Shown: positions 33,695 to 42,590, counted from the stretch's first letter. The stretch is DNA of 64,000 nt from an uncultured Flavihumibacter sp. (GCA_902168105.1 CABHOY010000030.1:62001-126000); one strand, 5' to 3'. Notes: generated by a model from the letters alone, not told the origin. A program made the numbers and translations.

Positions 33695-33982
33695 ATGAGC
33701 ACTGGAAACATTTTATGTGGTGCATTGATTGGTGTGGCTGCGGGTCTGGCCATTGGTATCCTGACCGCTCCAGACAGCGGTGAGGAAACGCGCAAAAAGA
33801 TCAAAAAGTCGGCTCACCGCGTTAAGCGCATATTGAGCAAAGGCGCCGACGGATTAACTGAGTTAAGATCTATTATCGAAAACGAGGTTACCGGTATGAA
33901 AGATGATGTAAAAGAAAGGATCCTCACGTTAGTAGATGAGGCTATTGAGACTTATCAGAATTTTAAAAAAGAAGCGGTTTAA
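33695..33982 (+). CDS. YtxH-like general stress protein
   Basis: The 95-residue protein has one glycine-rich N-terminal membrane helix (GALIGVAAGLAIGILTAP, about 9-26). The hallmark APDSGEETRKKIKKSA follows, then an amphipathic helical tail (about 45-95). This is the YtxH/DUF-type general-stress family, small membrane-anchored proteins of unknown biochemical role, often induced by salt or envelope stress. It is the second gene of a likely pair with the SRPBCC protein and ends at a bidirectional terminator. Confidence 0.85.
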   Translation: MSTGNILCGALIGVAAGLAIGILTAPDSGEETRKKIKKSAHRVKRILSKGADGLTELRSIIENEVTGMKDDVKERILTLVDEAIETYQNFKKEAV

Positions 33983-34014
33983 AAATATATATAACGGATG
34001 ACCAGCAAAAAAAG

Positions 34015-34060
34015 AAAGTGGCGGTTCAGCTATATCAGCTACCGCCACTTTATTTATTTG
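34015..34060. terminator. Bidirectional terminator
   Basis: AAAGTGGCGGT (34015-34025) pairs with ACCGCCACTTT (34041-34051), with an inner AGCT/AGCT stem. T-rich tracts on both strands (TATTTATTT to the right; CTTTTTTT on the minus strand) serve the YtxH gene and the minus-strand TlpA-like gene. Confidence 0.8.
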
Positions 34061-34076
34061 GGTTAGTTAGTATGTA

Positions 34077-35315
34077 CTATTTTTCAGCTAGCAGATCATC
34101 TATCAGGCCATTAAATTCTTTCTTGAACGTTTCATAATGTTCGCCTGTACCAGGACCAGAAAATCCGGTATGTACTTCCCTTACATTTCCTTTCTTATCT
34201 ACAAAGATAGTGGTTGGGAAACCTTTAATCTTAGTTATTTGCGGTAAAGTTTTTTCTGTCCTTTCCGGATCGCTTGTAGTCACACCTGTGATGAGTACCG
34301 GATAGTTCACATCAAAGCGTTTCAGGAAGCCCTGCAGCGCCTTTTGTGACTTTGCGAAGTCGGTTGTACGCTCGTAAGCAAGTCCTATCACTTCTACCCC
34401 ACGTGCCTTATTTGCTTTGTACCATTCTGACAGGAACCCTGTTTCGTCCATACAGTTAGGACACCATGAACCCATGATAGTGATCACCACTACTTTGTTC
34501 TCGAAACGTTTATCCTTAATACTTACTTTCTTTCCGTTGATATCGGGGAATGTAAAATCAAGCTTGCTATTACCCGGTTTAGCGGAAGCAAGTGCTTTCT
34601 CATCGGGCAGCGCTGCTTTATCGTCTTTAACAGCAGTCCAATTTTCCTTACCATCACCTATACCGGCATAGAAGGTCCCGTTTTCCAGCGCATTGTTCTT
34701 TACCAGGGCGGTGAAATAGTACGCATGAGAACCATCAAAGGTGGAGAGTTTCAGTGTATCACCATCCACAATACCTTCAAGGAAACGGTAGTCGCCGGTA
34801 GGCGTCAGGAATGTGCCGTGCACAATATTTCCCTGCTGTTTGAATTCACCAACTGCATAAGAAGAATCATTTTTACCGGGCGTGGTGAACCAGGTGGACC
34901 AGCGGCCTGTAACATCTCCTTTCGCAGGCTCGTGTTGTACGAAGCGGTGTTTTACATTATGTGCGGCTGTAAAAGGAATACTTACGTCCCTGTCTGCCAG
35001 GTGACGGATCCAATTACCCTGGATACGGCCTGCTTTTCCAAAGGCAGCCCTGAACTCAGAGTCGAAGAAAGGCATTTTGATGAAAATAGAATCGCCCTGG
35101 ATCTTTACGTCGTCTACCAGCAAACGGTCGTTTGCATTTATTACGTATACAAGTTTCTGACGGGCGCTGTCTTTTACTTCGAAGTTAAAAACAATGTCTG
35201 CGCCATCTTTCCTGTGCAGGCTGGCCTGCCATACGCCGGGTTCCAGGTCCCATTTTTCCAGTTGTGTTCCAAAGATAAATGCCGGGAGGCATAACAAAAA
35301 CCAAAGCTTGTTCAT
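34077..35315 (-). CDS. Secreted TlpA-like thioredoxin-fold protein
   Basis: The 412-residue protein has a signal peptide (about 1-16) and a beta-rich N-terminal domain (about 20-240) like those fused to many Bacteroidota TlpA proteins. The C-terminal thioredoxin domain (about 250-412) holds GSWCPNCMDE (CxxC near 285) and the cis-Pro region GFPTTIFVDKKG. It probably reduces or oxidises disulfides in the periplasm, for example during cytochrome maturation or envelope quality control. It stands alone. The heptaheme and propeller cytochromes elsewhere in the window would need such reductants, but no direct link is shown. Confidence 0.9.
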   Translation of the reverse strand: MNKLWFLLCLPAFIFGTQLEKWDLEPGVWQASLHRKDGADIVFNFEVKDSARQKLVYVINANDRLLVDDVKIQGDSIFIKMPFFDSEFRAAFGKAGRIQGNWIRHLADRDVSIPFTAAHNVKHRFVQHEPAKGDVTGRWSTWFTTPGKNDSSYAVGEFKQQGNIVHGTFLTPTGDYRFLEGIVDGDTLKLSTFDGSHAYYFTALVKNNALENGTFYAGIGDGKENWTAVKDDKAALPDEKALASAKPGNSKLDFTFPDINGKKVSIKDKRFENKVVVITIMGSWCPNCMDETGFLSEWYKANKARGVEVIGLAYERTTDFAKSQKALQGFLKRFDVNYPVLITGVTTSDPERTEKTLPQITKIKGFPTTIFVDKKGNVREVHTGFSGPGTGEHYETFKKEFNGLIDDLLAEK

Positions 35316-35409
35316 ATTGCTGTTTACGTCTATCTGATCTGTTTTCTATATATCCTACAATATTAGTAGAGTAAAGCAAAGATAGTAAAAGAATCCACTT
35401 TCTGTCACC

Positions 35410-35769
35410 TCATTTTATCAATTTTTCTACCAGTTCGATCCTGCGGCCATCCGCATCTTTTACTACAGCTACATAACCCCACTCCGTGCTGGCGGGCGCC
35501 TGTACTGTTTCCACTCCTATTTCCACAAGATCTTTCAGCGTATCATTCAGGCTTTCAATGGTAAAGCCGAGACGCGTGGTAGTATCAGGTCCTGTTGCAT
35601 CTTTAGATAAGGGATATATTTCGAAGATCAAGCCGTCCAGTTCACCTGCGTAGTGGTATGGACCATTTCCATGGCGATGATGGCTGAATGTTATTCCTAA
35701 AGTGCTGTAAAATCTGACCTGTTCTTCCTGTTTGTTGGTTTTTATCACTACCAGATTTAATTGTACCAT
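35410..35769 (-). CDS. VOC family (glyoxalase/bleomycin-resistance fold) protein
   Basis: The 119-residue protein is a single vicinal oxygen chelate module. The opening NLVVIKTNKQEEQVRFYSTLGITFSHHRHG, the middle GLIFEIYPLSKD and the closing YVAVVKDADGRRIELVEK match the paired beta-alpha-beta-beta-beta units. Glu residues in EIYPL and RIELVE are the usual metal-ligand positions. Substrates of this superfamily vary widely and cannot be inferred here. It is divergent from the alpha/beta hydrolase at 35910. Confidence 0.85.
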   Translation of the reverse strand: MVQLNLVVIKTNKQEEQVRFYSTLGITFSHHRHGNGPYHYAGELDGLIFEIYPLSKDATGPDTTTRLGFTIESLNDTLKDLVEIGVETVQAPASTEWGYVAVVKDADGRRIELVEKLIK

Positions 35770-35847
35770 TCTTTCCTTGCTTCCGATTAAAGTTATTCCT
35801 AAAGTAAAAAACTTATTCAGTATTACAAACTATCCCTATATAGCGCT

Positions 35848-35855
35848 TACCTTTG
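35848..35855 (+). promoter_or_regulatory. -7 promoter element of the alpha/beta hydrolase
   Basis: TACCTTTG, a full match to TANNTTTG, is 54 bases before the ATG at 35910. No -33 TTG is visible at the proper distance. Confidence 0.5.
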
Positions 35856-35909
35856 GCATTACGCCCGACATAACTTTTATCATAGTTATCAGGCGTTTAA
35901 AGCAACGTC

Positions 35910-36755
35910 ATGAAAAAGTACAAGTTAGCCTTTTCGATCATCGGTAGTATATCTCCACGGATGGCGGCGAAAACATTCCTTCATTTTTTCAGCAAGCCTC
36001 CAAAAAGATCTTTCCGGCAGCATCACCTGACACTGCGGGAATCAGCAACAGAGACCGATACGCCACTTACTGCATATGCCTTCAGCAAACAGCAGATAAA
36101 GGTGAAAACATATACCTGGGGCGAGGGTGATAAGAAGGTCCTTTTGTTACACGGCTGGGGAGGCAGCGCACTTGATTTCAGTCATCTTATACAAACGCTT
36201 GTTGAACATAATTACCAGGTCATTTCTTTTGATCAGCCGGCGCACGGGTTCACAAGTGGTAAGAACAGCAATCTCATTCAGTGGATGCATGTTATTACTG
36301 CGTTCCTCGATACCAATAAAGACCTTTACGCCATTATCGGCCACTCGTTCGGAGGCCTTGCAGCTACGCTGACACTGGCCAGGGAGAAGGTATACATTCC
36401 GAAACTGATCATCATGGCATCTTCTATCTCGGCGCCTGCTATTTTTGATGATGCTTATGACCAGCTGGGCCTTAATAATAAGGTGAGGGAAGTCATACCC
36501 GGTATTGTGCAGGATACTTTAAAGAGTGATCTGATGTCAATGGATATGCATAAGCAGTTCAGATCTGTTAAAGTGGACCATATGTTATTTATCTATGATG
36601 AAAATGATGAGATCATTCCGCCGAAACAGTCAGAATACTTTTTACTGCAACATCCCGAAGTAGAAGGATTTAAGATCCGGGGAGAAGGGCATTACCGCAT
36701 TATACGGGACCCGCAGGTGCTTGCCAAAATACTGGCTTTCCTGGGCATGCCATAA
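35910..36755 (+). CDS. Cytosolic alpha/beta hydrolase
   Basis: The 281-residue protein has the lipase-like oxyanion motif LLHGWGG (about 75-81) and the nucleophile elbow GHSFGG near 145-150. The acid is in DENDEIIPP near 234 and the histidine is in GEGHYRI near 261. No signal peptide is visible. It resembles general esterases. It ends 85 bases before the carboxymuconolactone decarboxylase gene, and an ECF41-like promoter lies in that gap, so it is probably transcribed separately from the operon behind it. Confidence 0.88.
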   Translation: MKKYKLAFSIIGSISPRMAAKTFLHFFSKPPKRSFRQHHLTLRESATETDTPLTAYAFSKQQIKVKTYTWGEGDKKVLLLHGWGGSALDFSHLIQTLVEHNYQVISFDQPAHGFTSGKNSNLIQWMHVITAFLDTNKDLYAIIGHSFGGLAATLTLAREKVYIPKLIIMASSISAPAIFDDAYDQLGLNNKVREVIPGIVQDTLKSDLMSMDMHKQFRSVKVDHMLFIYDENDEIIPPKQSEYFLLQHPEVEGFKIRGEGHYRIIRDPQVLAKILAFLGMP

Positions 36756-36771
36756 TTTTTTTTAAAAATCC

Positions 36772-36798
36772 TGTCACGTTTTTATTTCCTGATCTGTC
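36772..36798 (+). promoter_or_regulatory. ECF41-type promoter of the decarboxylase-sigma operon
   Basis: TGTCACG (36772-36778), a 16-base spacer and TGTC (36795-36798) closely match the published ECF41 consensus TGTCACA-N16-CGTC. It is 42 bases before the ATG at 36841. This would make the operon self-controlled by its own sigma factor. Confidence 0.65.
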
Positions 36799-36840
36799 AT
36801 ATTACCGTAAGCGATTTAATTACCTTAAAAAATTACGAAT

Positions 36841-37302
36841 ATGACACAAAGAATTTCCTTCCAGGAACTACCTGCTGACCTGATGACCGGACTAAACAAG
36901 ATCGGTGGCTATCTGAAAAAATGTGACATCGACCAGAAACTGCTCGACCTGTTGTATTACAGGGCATCCCAGATCAATGGTTGCGCCATGTGCCTGGATA
37001 TACATTTTAAAGAAGCCATCCATCACGGAGAAACTCATCAGCGGTTGCATGGCGTCACTGCCTGGAGAGAAACGCCTTACTTTGATGCAAAGGAACGTGC
37101 AGCGCTCGCCTTCACAGAAGCCCTGACCAATGCGAATCAGCAGGATATCAACGATGATATTTACGACGCATTGACGGAACATTTCACTACAGAAGAAATA
37201 GCTACGCTCACCCTGGCTGTTTCGACTGTTAATACCTGGAACAGGATCAACAAAACCTTCAGGACAGTACCCGGTCATTACCAGGTTGGCCAGTATGCTT
37301 AA
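36841..37302 (+). CDS. Carboxymuconolactone decarboxylase / AhpD-like protein
   Basis: The 153-residue protein has the AhpD-like core: LLDLLYYRASQINGCAMCLDIHFKEA (about 34-59; split here as YYRASQING and CAMCLDIH). The CxxC (Cys46 and Cys49) and the following His form the peroxidase/alkyl-hydroperoxide-linked active site. Others in the family are lactone decarboxylases. The rest (ERAALAFTEALT, FTTEEIATLTLAVSTVNTWNRI) also matches. It is followed 37 bases later by an ECF41 sigma gene. Genes of this family are the classic partners of ECF41 sigma factors, which strongly suggests redox or oxidative-stress control. Confidence 0.92.
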   Translation: MTQRISFQELPADLMTGLNKIGGYLKKCDIDQKLLDLLYYRASQINGCAMCLDIHFKEAIHHGETHQRLHGVTAWRETPYFDAKERAALAFTEALTNANQQDINDDIYDALTEHFTTEEIATLTLAVSTVNTWNRINKTFRTVPGHYQVGQYA

Positions 37303-37339
37303 AACTATCTTATTTTAGCAACGGATCACTTAATAGAAT

Positions 37340-38182
37340 ATGCTGCAAGATTATCAACATACGTTATTCCCATACGCTTATAATATCCTCGGTTCCGTAG
37401 AAGATGCGAAGGATACGATACAGGACGTGCTGTCCAATTATGTTTCCGCTCAAAAGGAAGGAATAGAGAATGAAAAAGCGTACCTGGTGCGCAGTGTTAT
37501 CAATCAGTCGATCAATGCTAAGAACAAGCGTAAAACAGTCAATTACGACAATGTCTGGTTACCTGAACCTGTAGCTACGGAGGAAGCAGATAAAGCGCTT
37601 CACCTGCGGGACATCGGTTCTTATACAATGCTTATTCTGATGGAAGCACTCAACCCTAAAGAAAGGGCTGTATTTATACTGAAAGAAGGCTTCGGTTATT
37701 CTCATGAAGAGATAGCCGAAGTCCTTTCCGGTACGGTAGAACAATCGCGTAAACTGCTCAGCCGCGCAAAGGGTAAACTAGATCAGCGCAAACAGGGAGC
37801 GCCACTGAGCAATAAAACCGTTTCGGCTGCTATCCTGGACCAATACCTGCATGCCATGCGTAAGGGTGACATTCAAAGACTGGAGAATCTGCTTTCGCAG
37901 GATATTGTGTTTCATGCAGACGGTGGCACAAAGGTCAATGTGGCGAAGAAGTTCTGTACTGGTGTACATGATGTGTCCCAGTTGTTGGTATATGTATTCG
38001 ATAAGTTTCAGCGGGAATTCACTTTTGAGTTTATAATGATCAATCATGAGCCGGCGTTGTTATTCTTCCTGGGCACTAAACTATACGGTTGCCAGGTATT
38101 TTCGATCTCGCCGGATGATAACAAGATTCAGCGTATCTCGACAGTACTTGATCCCGATAAGTTAAAGAATATGGGAAGGTGA
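37340..38182 (+). CDS. ECF41-group sigma factor with fused SnoaL-like domain
   Basis: The 280-residue protein has sigma region 2 (about 5-60, PYAYNILGSVEDAKDTIQDVL) and region 4 (about 95-150, PKERAVFILKEGFGYSHEEIAEVL). The C-terminal SnoaL-like domain runs from about 160 to 265. Three ECF41 hallmarks are visible: WLPEP (73-77) between the sigma regions, a DGGTK at 194-198 in place of DGGGK, and DPDKL near 271-275. In ECF41 the fused domain tunes sigma activity without a separate anti-sigma factor. No anti-sigma gene is nearby, which fits. It is cotranscribed with the AhpD-like gene, and the promoter upstream matches its own predicted target. Confidence 0.93.
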   Translation: MLQDYQHTLFPYAYNILGSVEDAKDTIQDVLSNYVSAQKEGIENEKAYLVRSVINQSINAKNKRKTVNYDNVWLPEPVATEEADKALHLRDIGSYTMLILMEALNPKERAVFILKEGFGYSHEEIAEVLSGTVEQSRKLLSRAKGKLDQRKQGAPLSNKTVSAAILDQYLHAMRKGDIQRLENLLSQDIVFHADGGTKVNVAKKFCTGVHDVSQLLVYVFDKFQREFTFEFIMINHEPALLFFLGTKLYGCQVFSISPDDNKIQRISTVLDPDKLKNMGR

Positions 38183-38183
38183 T

Positions 38184-38217
38184 AAAAAAGGGCAGCCATT
38201 CCGCAGAACAGCTGCCC
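38184..38217 (-). terminator. Terminator of the 38231 gene
   Basis: GGGCAGC (38190-38196) pairs with GCTGCCC (38211-38217); on the minus strand TTTTTTATC follows. It lies in the 48-base gap of convergent genes and may serve the sigma gene too. Confidence 0.7.
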
Positions 38218-38230
38218 GCCGGCATGTGTC

Positions 38231-39127
38231 TCAGAATACCGGCCTTTCAATTCTTCTACCAGAATAATTGTTTGCCATCTTTTCTCTTGTATTTTTTATT
38301 CCAGTTGCATCATTGATAGCCGCATAGGCCAGAACGAGACCTTGTAATGCCCAGATATTCCCTGAATTGATCTGCAAGTCTGCATTGAAAACACTGATTG
38401 CCTTTTGATATTCTTTCATCTGTAGGTAAACATCTCCTAGGTAGTGCCTGGCCGGCAATATCCAGTAACGGATCTTGCCCTGTGGCAACTCATCTTCGGT
38501 TATAACGGCTTGTTCTAATGCTGAGATGGCGGCACGATAGTCTTTTTTCGCTACTGCTATCATGCCAGTGAGGATATCGCGGGCGATAGTTCCGGGACAA
38601 TACACTGCTTCCAACAGATCTGAAGAGGTCTTCAGCGTGAAGTCCATCAGCGCTGCTTCCAGCCATTCCAGCTCATCATCAGCAGCGTCAGTATTATTTA
38701 AACGGGCCAGGGCCATGCCCCTTGCGAAGTGGGATAACAGGGCTGCATACACCAGGGTATCTACGGGGCTATCTCTTAAAATCTCTTCCCATTTTCCAAA
38801 ACGTACCAGGGTTAATAACTGCGTTTGGTATATGTACTGCCACATGTTACCGTCTGCACCAGGCATTGCCAGGTTACCCGGCGTAAGTCCGTCCCTGAGA
38901 CGGGCGCTGGCGTCATTGGCAGTAACATAGTCGCCATTCATCATAGCGTCACCTGCTTTCATATGCGTGGCATATAGGGTATAAAAACGTGATATGCCGG
39001 TTTGGATCACCGGTCGTTCATGTTTTGCTGACGGTTTAATGTTACTGCTCCGGCGCATGGTGAAGGCGGCCACTATAAAGCAGACACAAAAACAAATGGC
39101 GAAGAAGAGGGCTTTTTTCATAGTCAA
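38231..39127 (-). CDS. TPR-containing protein with an N-terminal membrane anchor
   Basis: The 298-residue protein starts with a hydrophobic segment (about 5-22, LFFAICFCVCFIVAAF) that is either a membrane anchor or a signal. A helical repeat domain follows. TPR-like units are clearest at the C-terminus: ARHYLGDVYLQMKEYQKAISVFNADLQINSGNIWALQGLVLAYAAIND (about 225-272). It is probably periplasmic and protein-binding. No enzyme motif is visible. Function unknown. Single-gene unit with its own terminator. Confidence 0.7.
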   Translation of the reverse strand: MTMKKALFFAICFCVCFIVAAFTMRRSSNIKPSAKHERPVIQTGISRFYTLYATHMKAGDAMMNGDYVTANDASARLRDGLTPGNLAMPGADGNMWQYIYQTQLLTLVRFGKWEEILRDSPVDTLVYAALLSHFARGMALARLNNTDAADDELEWLEAALMDFTLKTSSDLLEAVYCPGTIARDILTGMIAVAKKDYRAAISALEQAVITEDELPQGKIRYWILPARHYLGDVYLQMKEYQKAISVFNADLQINSGNIWALQGLVLAYAAINDATGIKNTREKMANNYSGRRIERPVF

Positions 39128-39351
39128 ATAACTATAACAAAACTCCTACTCCTTCGCCTGTTTGAAAATAGCCAAAGGTGGTGATCTGCATCCCCAAAAA
39201 TGGGATGCTATACTATCCGAACAGTGTTATGGCGGGAACATGTTTTGAGGCGGAAAGCAAATATCATTGAGCAGATACAGCACAGAATGGTGAAGTAAAG
39301 AAGCTTTTTCATAAAGATGATTATGCACAAAATTGCTCTTCCTTCACCTAT

Positions 39352-39375
39352 TAAAAAATCACCAAATCCGGTGAT
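39352..39375 (-). terminator. Terminator of the YggS-family gene
   Basis: ATCACC (39358-39363) pairs with GGTGAT (39370-39375) around a 6-base loop. On the minus strand TTTTTTAA follows, 15 bases past the stop. Confidence 0.65.
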
Positions 39376-39389
39376 ATGACTGTAATGGC

Positions 39390-40067
39390 CTAATATCTGG
39401 CGCCGAACAGCATACTGCCTATGCGTACCATTGTACTGCCTTCCTCCAGTGCGATGGTATAGTCTCCACTCATACCGGTCGACAGTTCTGTAAATGCATC
39501 CTGATCAGGAAAGAAACGGGATTTAAAACGTTGTCTTAGCTCGTTCAGCTGACGGAATTCATTCCTGACCTGCTCCATATTTTCAGTATTGGAAGCCATA
39601 CCCATCAAACCGGCAAGACGGATGTTAGTAAAGCGGGATTCCTGTTGCTTATATGTTTCCAGCAGTTGTTCCAACTCTTCTTCACTCAGGCCGAATTTGG
39701 TTTCTTCTACAGCGATGTGTACCTGTAAGAGGCAATGAATAGTGCGGTTATTTTTAGCTGCCTGTTTGTTGATCTCTTCCAATAGTTTGAAGCTGTCTAC
39801 CGCGTGGACCATAGTAACAAAAGGAGCGATATATTTTACTTTATTGGACTGAAGATGCCCAATGAAATGCCATGCGATATCTGCGGGAAGGATTGGTTGT
39901 TTTTCCTGCAGTTCCTGTACGTAGTTCTCTCCGAAAATGCGTTGCCCGGCATTGTACAAGGCCTGTATATCTGCCGGTGGTTTAATTTTAGAAACAGCAA
40001 CCAGGTTGGCGTTATACGGTTTCAGCTGTTCGATTATCTTCTGATAAGCAGGTAAATTGACTGACAT
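39390..40067 (-). CDS. YggS/PROSC family PLP homeostasis protein
   Basis: The 225-residue PLP-binding protein is a single TIM barrel. The PLP lysine is in LVAVSKIKP (about 22-30). Other family features are IFGENYVQE near 49-57, WHFIGHLQSNKVK near 66-78, HAVDS, GLMGMAS near 153-159 and the terminal MSGDYTIALEEGSTMVRIGSMLFG, with the closing phosphate-binding loop. YggS proteins keep free pyridoxal phosphate at safe levels rather than catalysing a reaction. Length is normal. No neighbour refines the role. Confidence 0.93.
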   Translation of the reverse strand: MSVNLPAYQKIIEQLKPYNANLVAVSKIKPPADIQALYNAGQRIFGENYVQELQEKQPILPADIAWHFIGHLQSNKVKYIAPFVTMVHAVDSFKLLEEINKQAAKNNRTIHCLLQVHIAVEETKFGLSEEELEQLLETYKQQESRFTNIRLAGLMGMASNTENMEQVRNEFRQLNELRQRFKSRFFPDQDAFTELSTGMSGDYTIALEEGSTMVRIGSMLFGARY

Positions 40068-40125
40068 GCTGCAAAAGTAGGGATTAATCCGTAGCAGCGC
40101 AATGGTAGCGGTAGGCTGTATAAAT

Positions 40126-40169
40126 GATTAACGACCATTTCCCCGATACTGGCAACATGGTCGTTAATC
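40126..40169. repeat. 13-bp perfect inverted repeat between YggS and acyl-CoA dehydrogenase genes
   Basis: GATTAACGACCAT (40126-40138) and ATGGTCGTTAATC (40157-40169) form a stem with an 18-base loop. There is no clean T run, so it may be a weak terminator of the dehydrogenase gene or an operator upstream of the yggS-family gene. Confidence 0.55.
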
Positions 40170-40225
40170 CCTTTCCTTATTTCGATCATTTTGTTGACTT
40201 CAACGAAATGATCTCACATTATATC

Positions 40226-41365
40226 TTACCCCAATATCGCACGCCCTATCACGATACGCTGCACTTCACTTGTCCCTTCATAGATCTGTGTGATTTTCGC
40301 ATCGCGCATCAGGCGTTCAACATGGTATTCTTTTACGTATCCGTAACCACCGTGTACCTGTACGGCTTCTGTGGTAACCCACATTGCAGTTTCGGAAGCA
40401 AATACCTTCGCCATTGAACCGCTAAGTGTATAGTCCACGTGCATATCTTTTTCCCTGGCTGCTTTAAGGCATAATAAACGGGATGCTTCTATACGGGTGG
40501 CCATGTCTGCCAGTTTGAACTGGATGGCCTGGTGTTGACTTATTTCTTTACCGAAAGCTTTTCTTTCTTTGGCATATTTAACGGCCAGCTCGTATGCGCC
40601 GCTGGCTATACCCAATGCCTGTGAGGCGATGCCTATACGTCCTCCGCCTAATGTTTTCATGGCGAATTTAAATCCAAAACCGTCCTCTCCTATCCTGTTC
40701 TCTTTAGGTACTTTTACGTCCTGGAACATGATGCTATGTGTATCGCTACCGCGGATGCCCATCTTATTCTCTTTCGCTCCCACTGTAATGCCGGGTGAGT
40801 TCTTTTCAACGATCAGCGCATTGATACCTTTACTGCCTTTTTCAGGGTAGGTCTGCGCGATCAAAAGATACACGCTGGCGCTGTTACCATTTGTGATCCA
40901 GTTTTTGGTACCATTCACCAGGTAATGGTCTCCTTTATCTTCTGCTTTGGTACGCTGGGAAGTAGCATCAGAACCGGCTTCCGGCTCACTTAGCAGGAAT
41001 GCGCCTGTGATCTCTCCTTTGGCCAGCGGCACCAGGTATTTCTGTTTTTGTTCTTCTGTACCGTAAGTTTCAAGACCCCAGCAAACCAGGGAGTTATTCA
41101 CACTCATACACACCGAAGTGGAAGCATCTATTTTGGAGATCTCTTCCATGGCCAGCACGTAGGATACGGTATCGAGTCCGGCGCCACCATATTTCGGGTC
41201 CACCATCATACCGAGAAAGCCCAGTTCTCCTAGTTTTTTGATCTGCTCTGCGGGGTACTGCTGCTTTTCGTCACGTTCAATAACGCCGGGTAATAATTCG
41301 TTTACGGCAAAATCGCGTGCCGCCTTCTGTATCATGAGGTGTTCTTCAGTGAGTTGGAAATCCAT
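40226..41365 (-). CDS. Acyl-CoA dehydrogenase
   Basis: The 379-residue flavoenzyme should oxidise short- or medium-chain acyl-CoA to the 2-enoyl form, passing electrons to ETF. The N-terminal helical domain starts MDFQLTEEHLMIQKAARDF. The substrate/FAD region includes GAFLLSEPEAGSD and NGTKNWITNG. The C-terminal helical domain ends in TQIYEGTSEVQRIVIGRAIL, with the catalytic Glu in YEGTSE. I place the start at ATG 41365; the upstream in-frame TTG at 41407 would add 14 unsupported residues. It closely resembles the SCAD/butyryl group, but chain length cannot be read safely. It is divergent from arginase. Confidence 0.93.
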   Translation of the reverse strand: MDFQLTEEHLMIQKAARDFAVNELLPGVIERDEKQQYPAEQIKKLGELGFLGMMVDPKYGGAGLDTVSYVLAMEEISKIDASTSVCMSVNNSLVCWGLETYGTEEQKQKYLVPLAKGEITGAFLLSEPEAGSDATSQRTKAEDKGDHYLVNGTKNWITNGNSASVYLLIAQTYPEKGSKGINALIVEKNSPGITVGAKENKMGIRGSDTHSIMFQDVKVPKENRIGEDGFGFKFAMKTLGGGRIGIASQALGIASGAYELAVKYAKERKAFGKEISQHQAIQFKLADMATRIEASRLLCLKAAREKDMHVDYTLSGSMAKVFASETAMWVTTEAVQVHGGYGYVKEYHVERLMRDAKITQIYEGTSEVQRIVIGRAILG

Positions 41366-41618
41366 GGAATCTTTTTTTTCGGGTGTTTGTTCAATAACTG
41401 TAACCAAAGCTATTTTTTAATACCCATCTAAAAAAATACGTCCTCTAAAATTCATTCTTATCCATCATTCCTATCAAAACATTAAAGATTATTTGAAGAT
41501 ACAGCGTCCTTATTGCAATTGTTTTATCGTTTACGGCAAGTGGATATACGCCTCGATAGTACGGTATGAAAACCATTCTGTTAAAATCGTGTAGCTTGTA
41601 GCAGGATAACTTTCTTTT

Positions 41619-42566
41619 ATGAAGAATATCAAGATCATTGAGGTTAAGTCAGAAATTGGGGCCGGCACCCGTGGCGCCAGCCTAGGCGTAGAAGCGATTA
41701 AAATAGCTGCTCTGGACTTTATGAGCAATTTTTTTGTGCACTTCCCTACTGAGGCCATAGAAACCGAAAACAAGCTCCTTTTCGAACCTATAGAATCACC
41801 CTATGCCAAACGAATTAAAGGGACCCTGACCCTATACGAAAGGATCAGCAAAAGTGTTTGTGAGACCGTTAAAACAAACTGGTTCCCGGTAATACTCTCC
41901 GGCGACCACAGTACCGCAGGAGCAACGATCGCAGGTTTAAAGATGGCCCATCCCAAAGCTAAACTGGGCGCCATCTGGATCGACGCACATGCTGACCTTC
42001 ACACACCGTATACCACTCCTTCCGGCAATATGCACGGTATGCCCGTAGCTATATCGATTGCAGAAGATAACCTGGAATGCAAAGTGCATGACCTGGATGA
42101 TAATACCATCAAAACCTGGGAGGCGCTAAAAAATATCGGGAACATCTCACCGAAGATCTTACCGGAAGATATCGTATTCATTTCCCTGCGGGATTATGAA
42201 AAGGAGGAAGAACACCTGATCAAGTCATATGGCATGAAGGTCATTTCCACCAATGAGGTACGCCGTAAAGGGCCGGAACAGATAGCACGGTCCGTATTCC
42301 GTTACCTGAGCGACTGTGAATACATTTATGTATCGTTTGATGTGGACAGCCTGGATGCTTCCATTTCCAAAGGTACAGGCACCCCGGTTACCAATGGGTT
42401 AAGGGAACGCGAGGTAGAAGATCTGATCTCCAAATTCATGCAGCACCGTAAGATCTGCTGTTTTGAGATCACAGAAGTGAACCCAACGCTCGATAAAGAG
42501 AACCTGATGGCGGAAATTGCCTTTAATATATTACAGCGCAGTGTTAATGTACTGTTGTTGAACTAA
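41619..42566 (+). CDS. rocF: Arginase
   Basis: The 315-residue ureohydrolase should hydrolyse arginine to ornithine and urea with a binuclear Mn centre. The metal motifs are GDHSTAGATIAG (about 92-103), WIDAHADLHTP (about 118-128) and SFDVDSLDAS (about 238-247), with ITEVNPTLD (about 282-290) near the C-terminus. Length is normal for arginase (about 300-320). Bacteroidota arginases of this type can differ in the substrate-recognition loop, so agmatinase or formiminoglutamase activity is possible but less likely. It is followed by a 113-bp palindrome and two further hairpins. Confidence 0.88.
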   Translation: MKNIKIIEVKSEIGAGTRGASLGVEAIKIAALDFMSNFFVHFPTEAIETENKLLFEPIESPYAKRIKGTLTLYERISKSVCETVKTNWFPVILSGDHSTAGATIAGLKMAHPKAKLGAIWIDAHADLHTPYTTPSGNMHGMPVAISIAEDNLECKVHDLDDNTIKTWEALKNIGNISPKILPEDIVFISLRDYEKEEEHLIKSYGMKVISTNEVRRKGPEQIARSVFRYLSDCEYIYVSFDVDSLDASISKGTGTPVTNGLREREVEDLISKFMQHRKICCFEITEVNPTLDKENLMAEIAFNILQRSVNVLLLN

Positions 42567-42590
42567 CAACATCCGGGGTTATTAATCGTC

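Noticed and set aside
33130..33804. 224-residue minus-strand frame across the SRPBCC and YtxH genes
   Set aside because: It spans two recognised genes and their gap on the opposite strand, with no family similarity.
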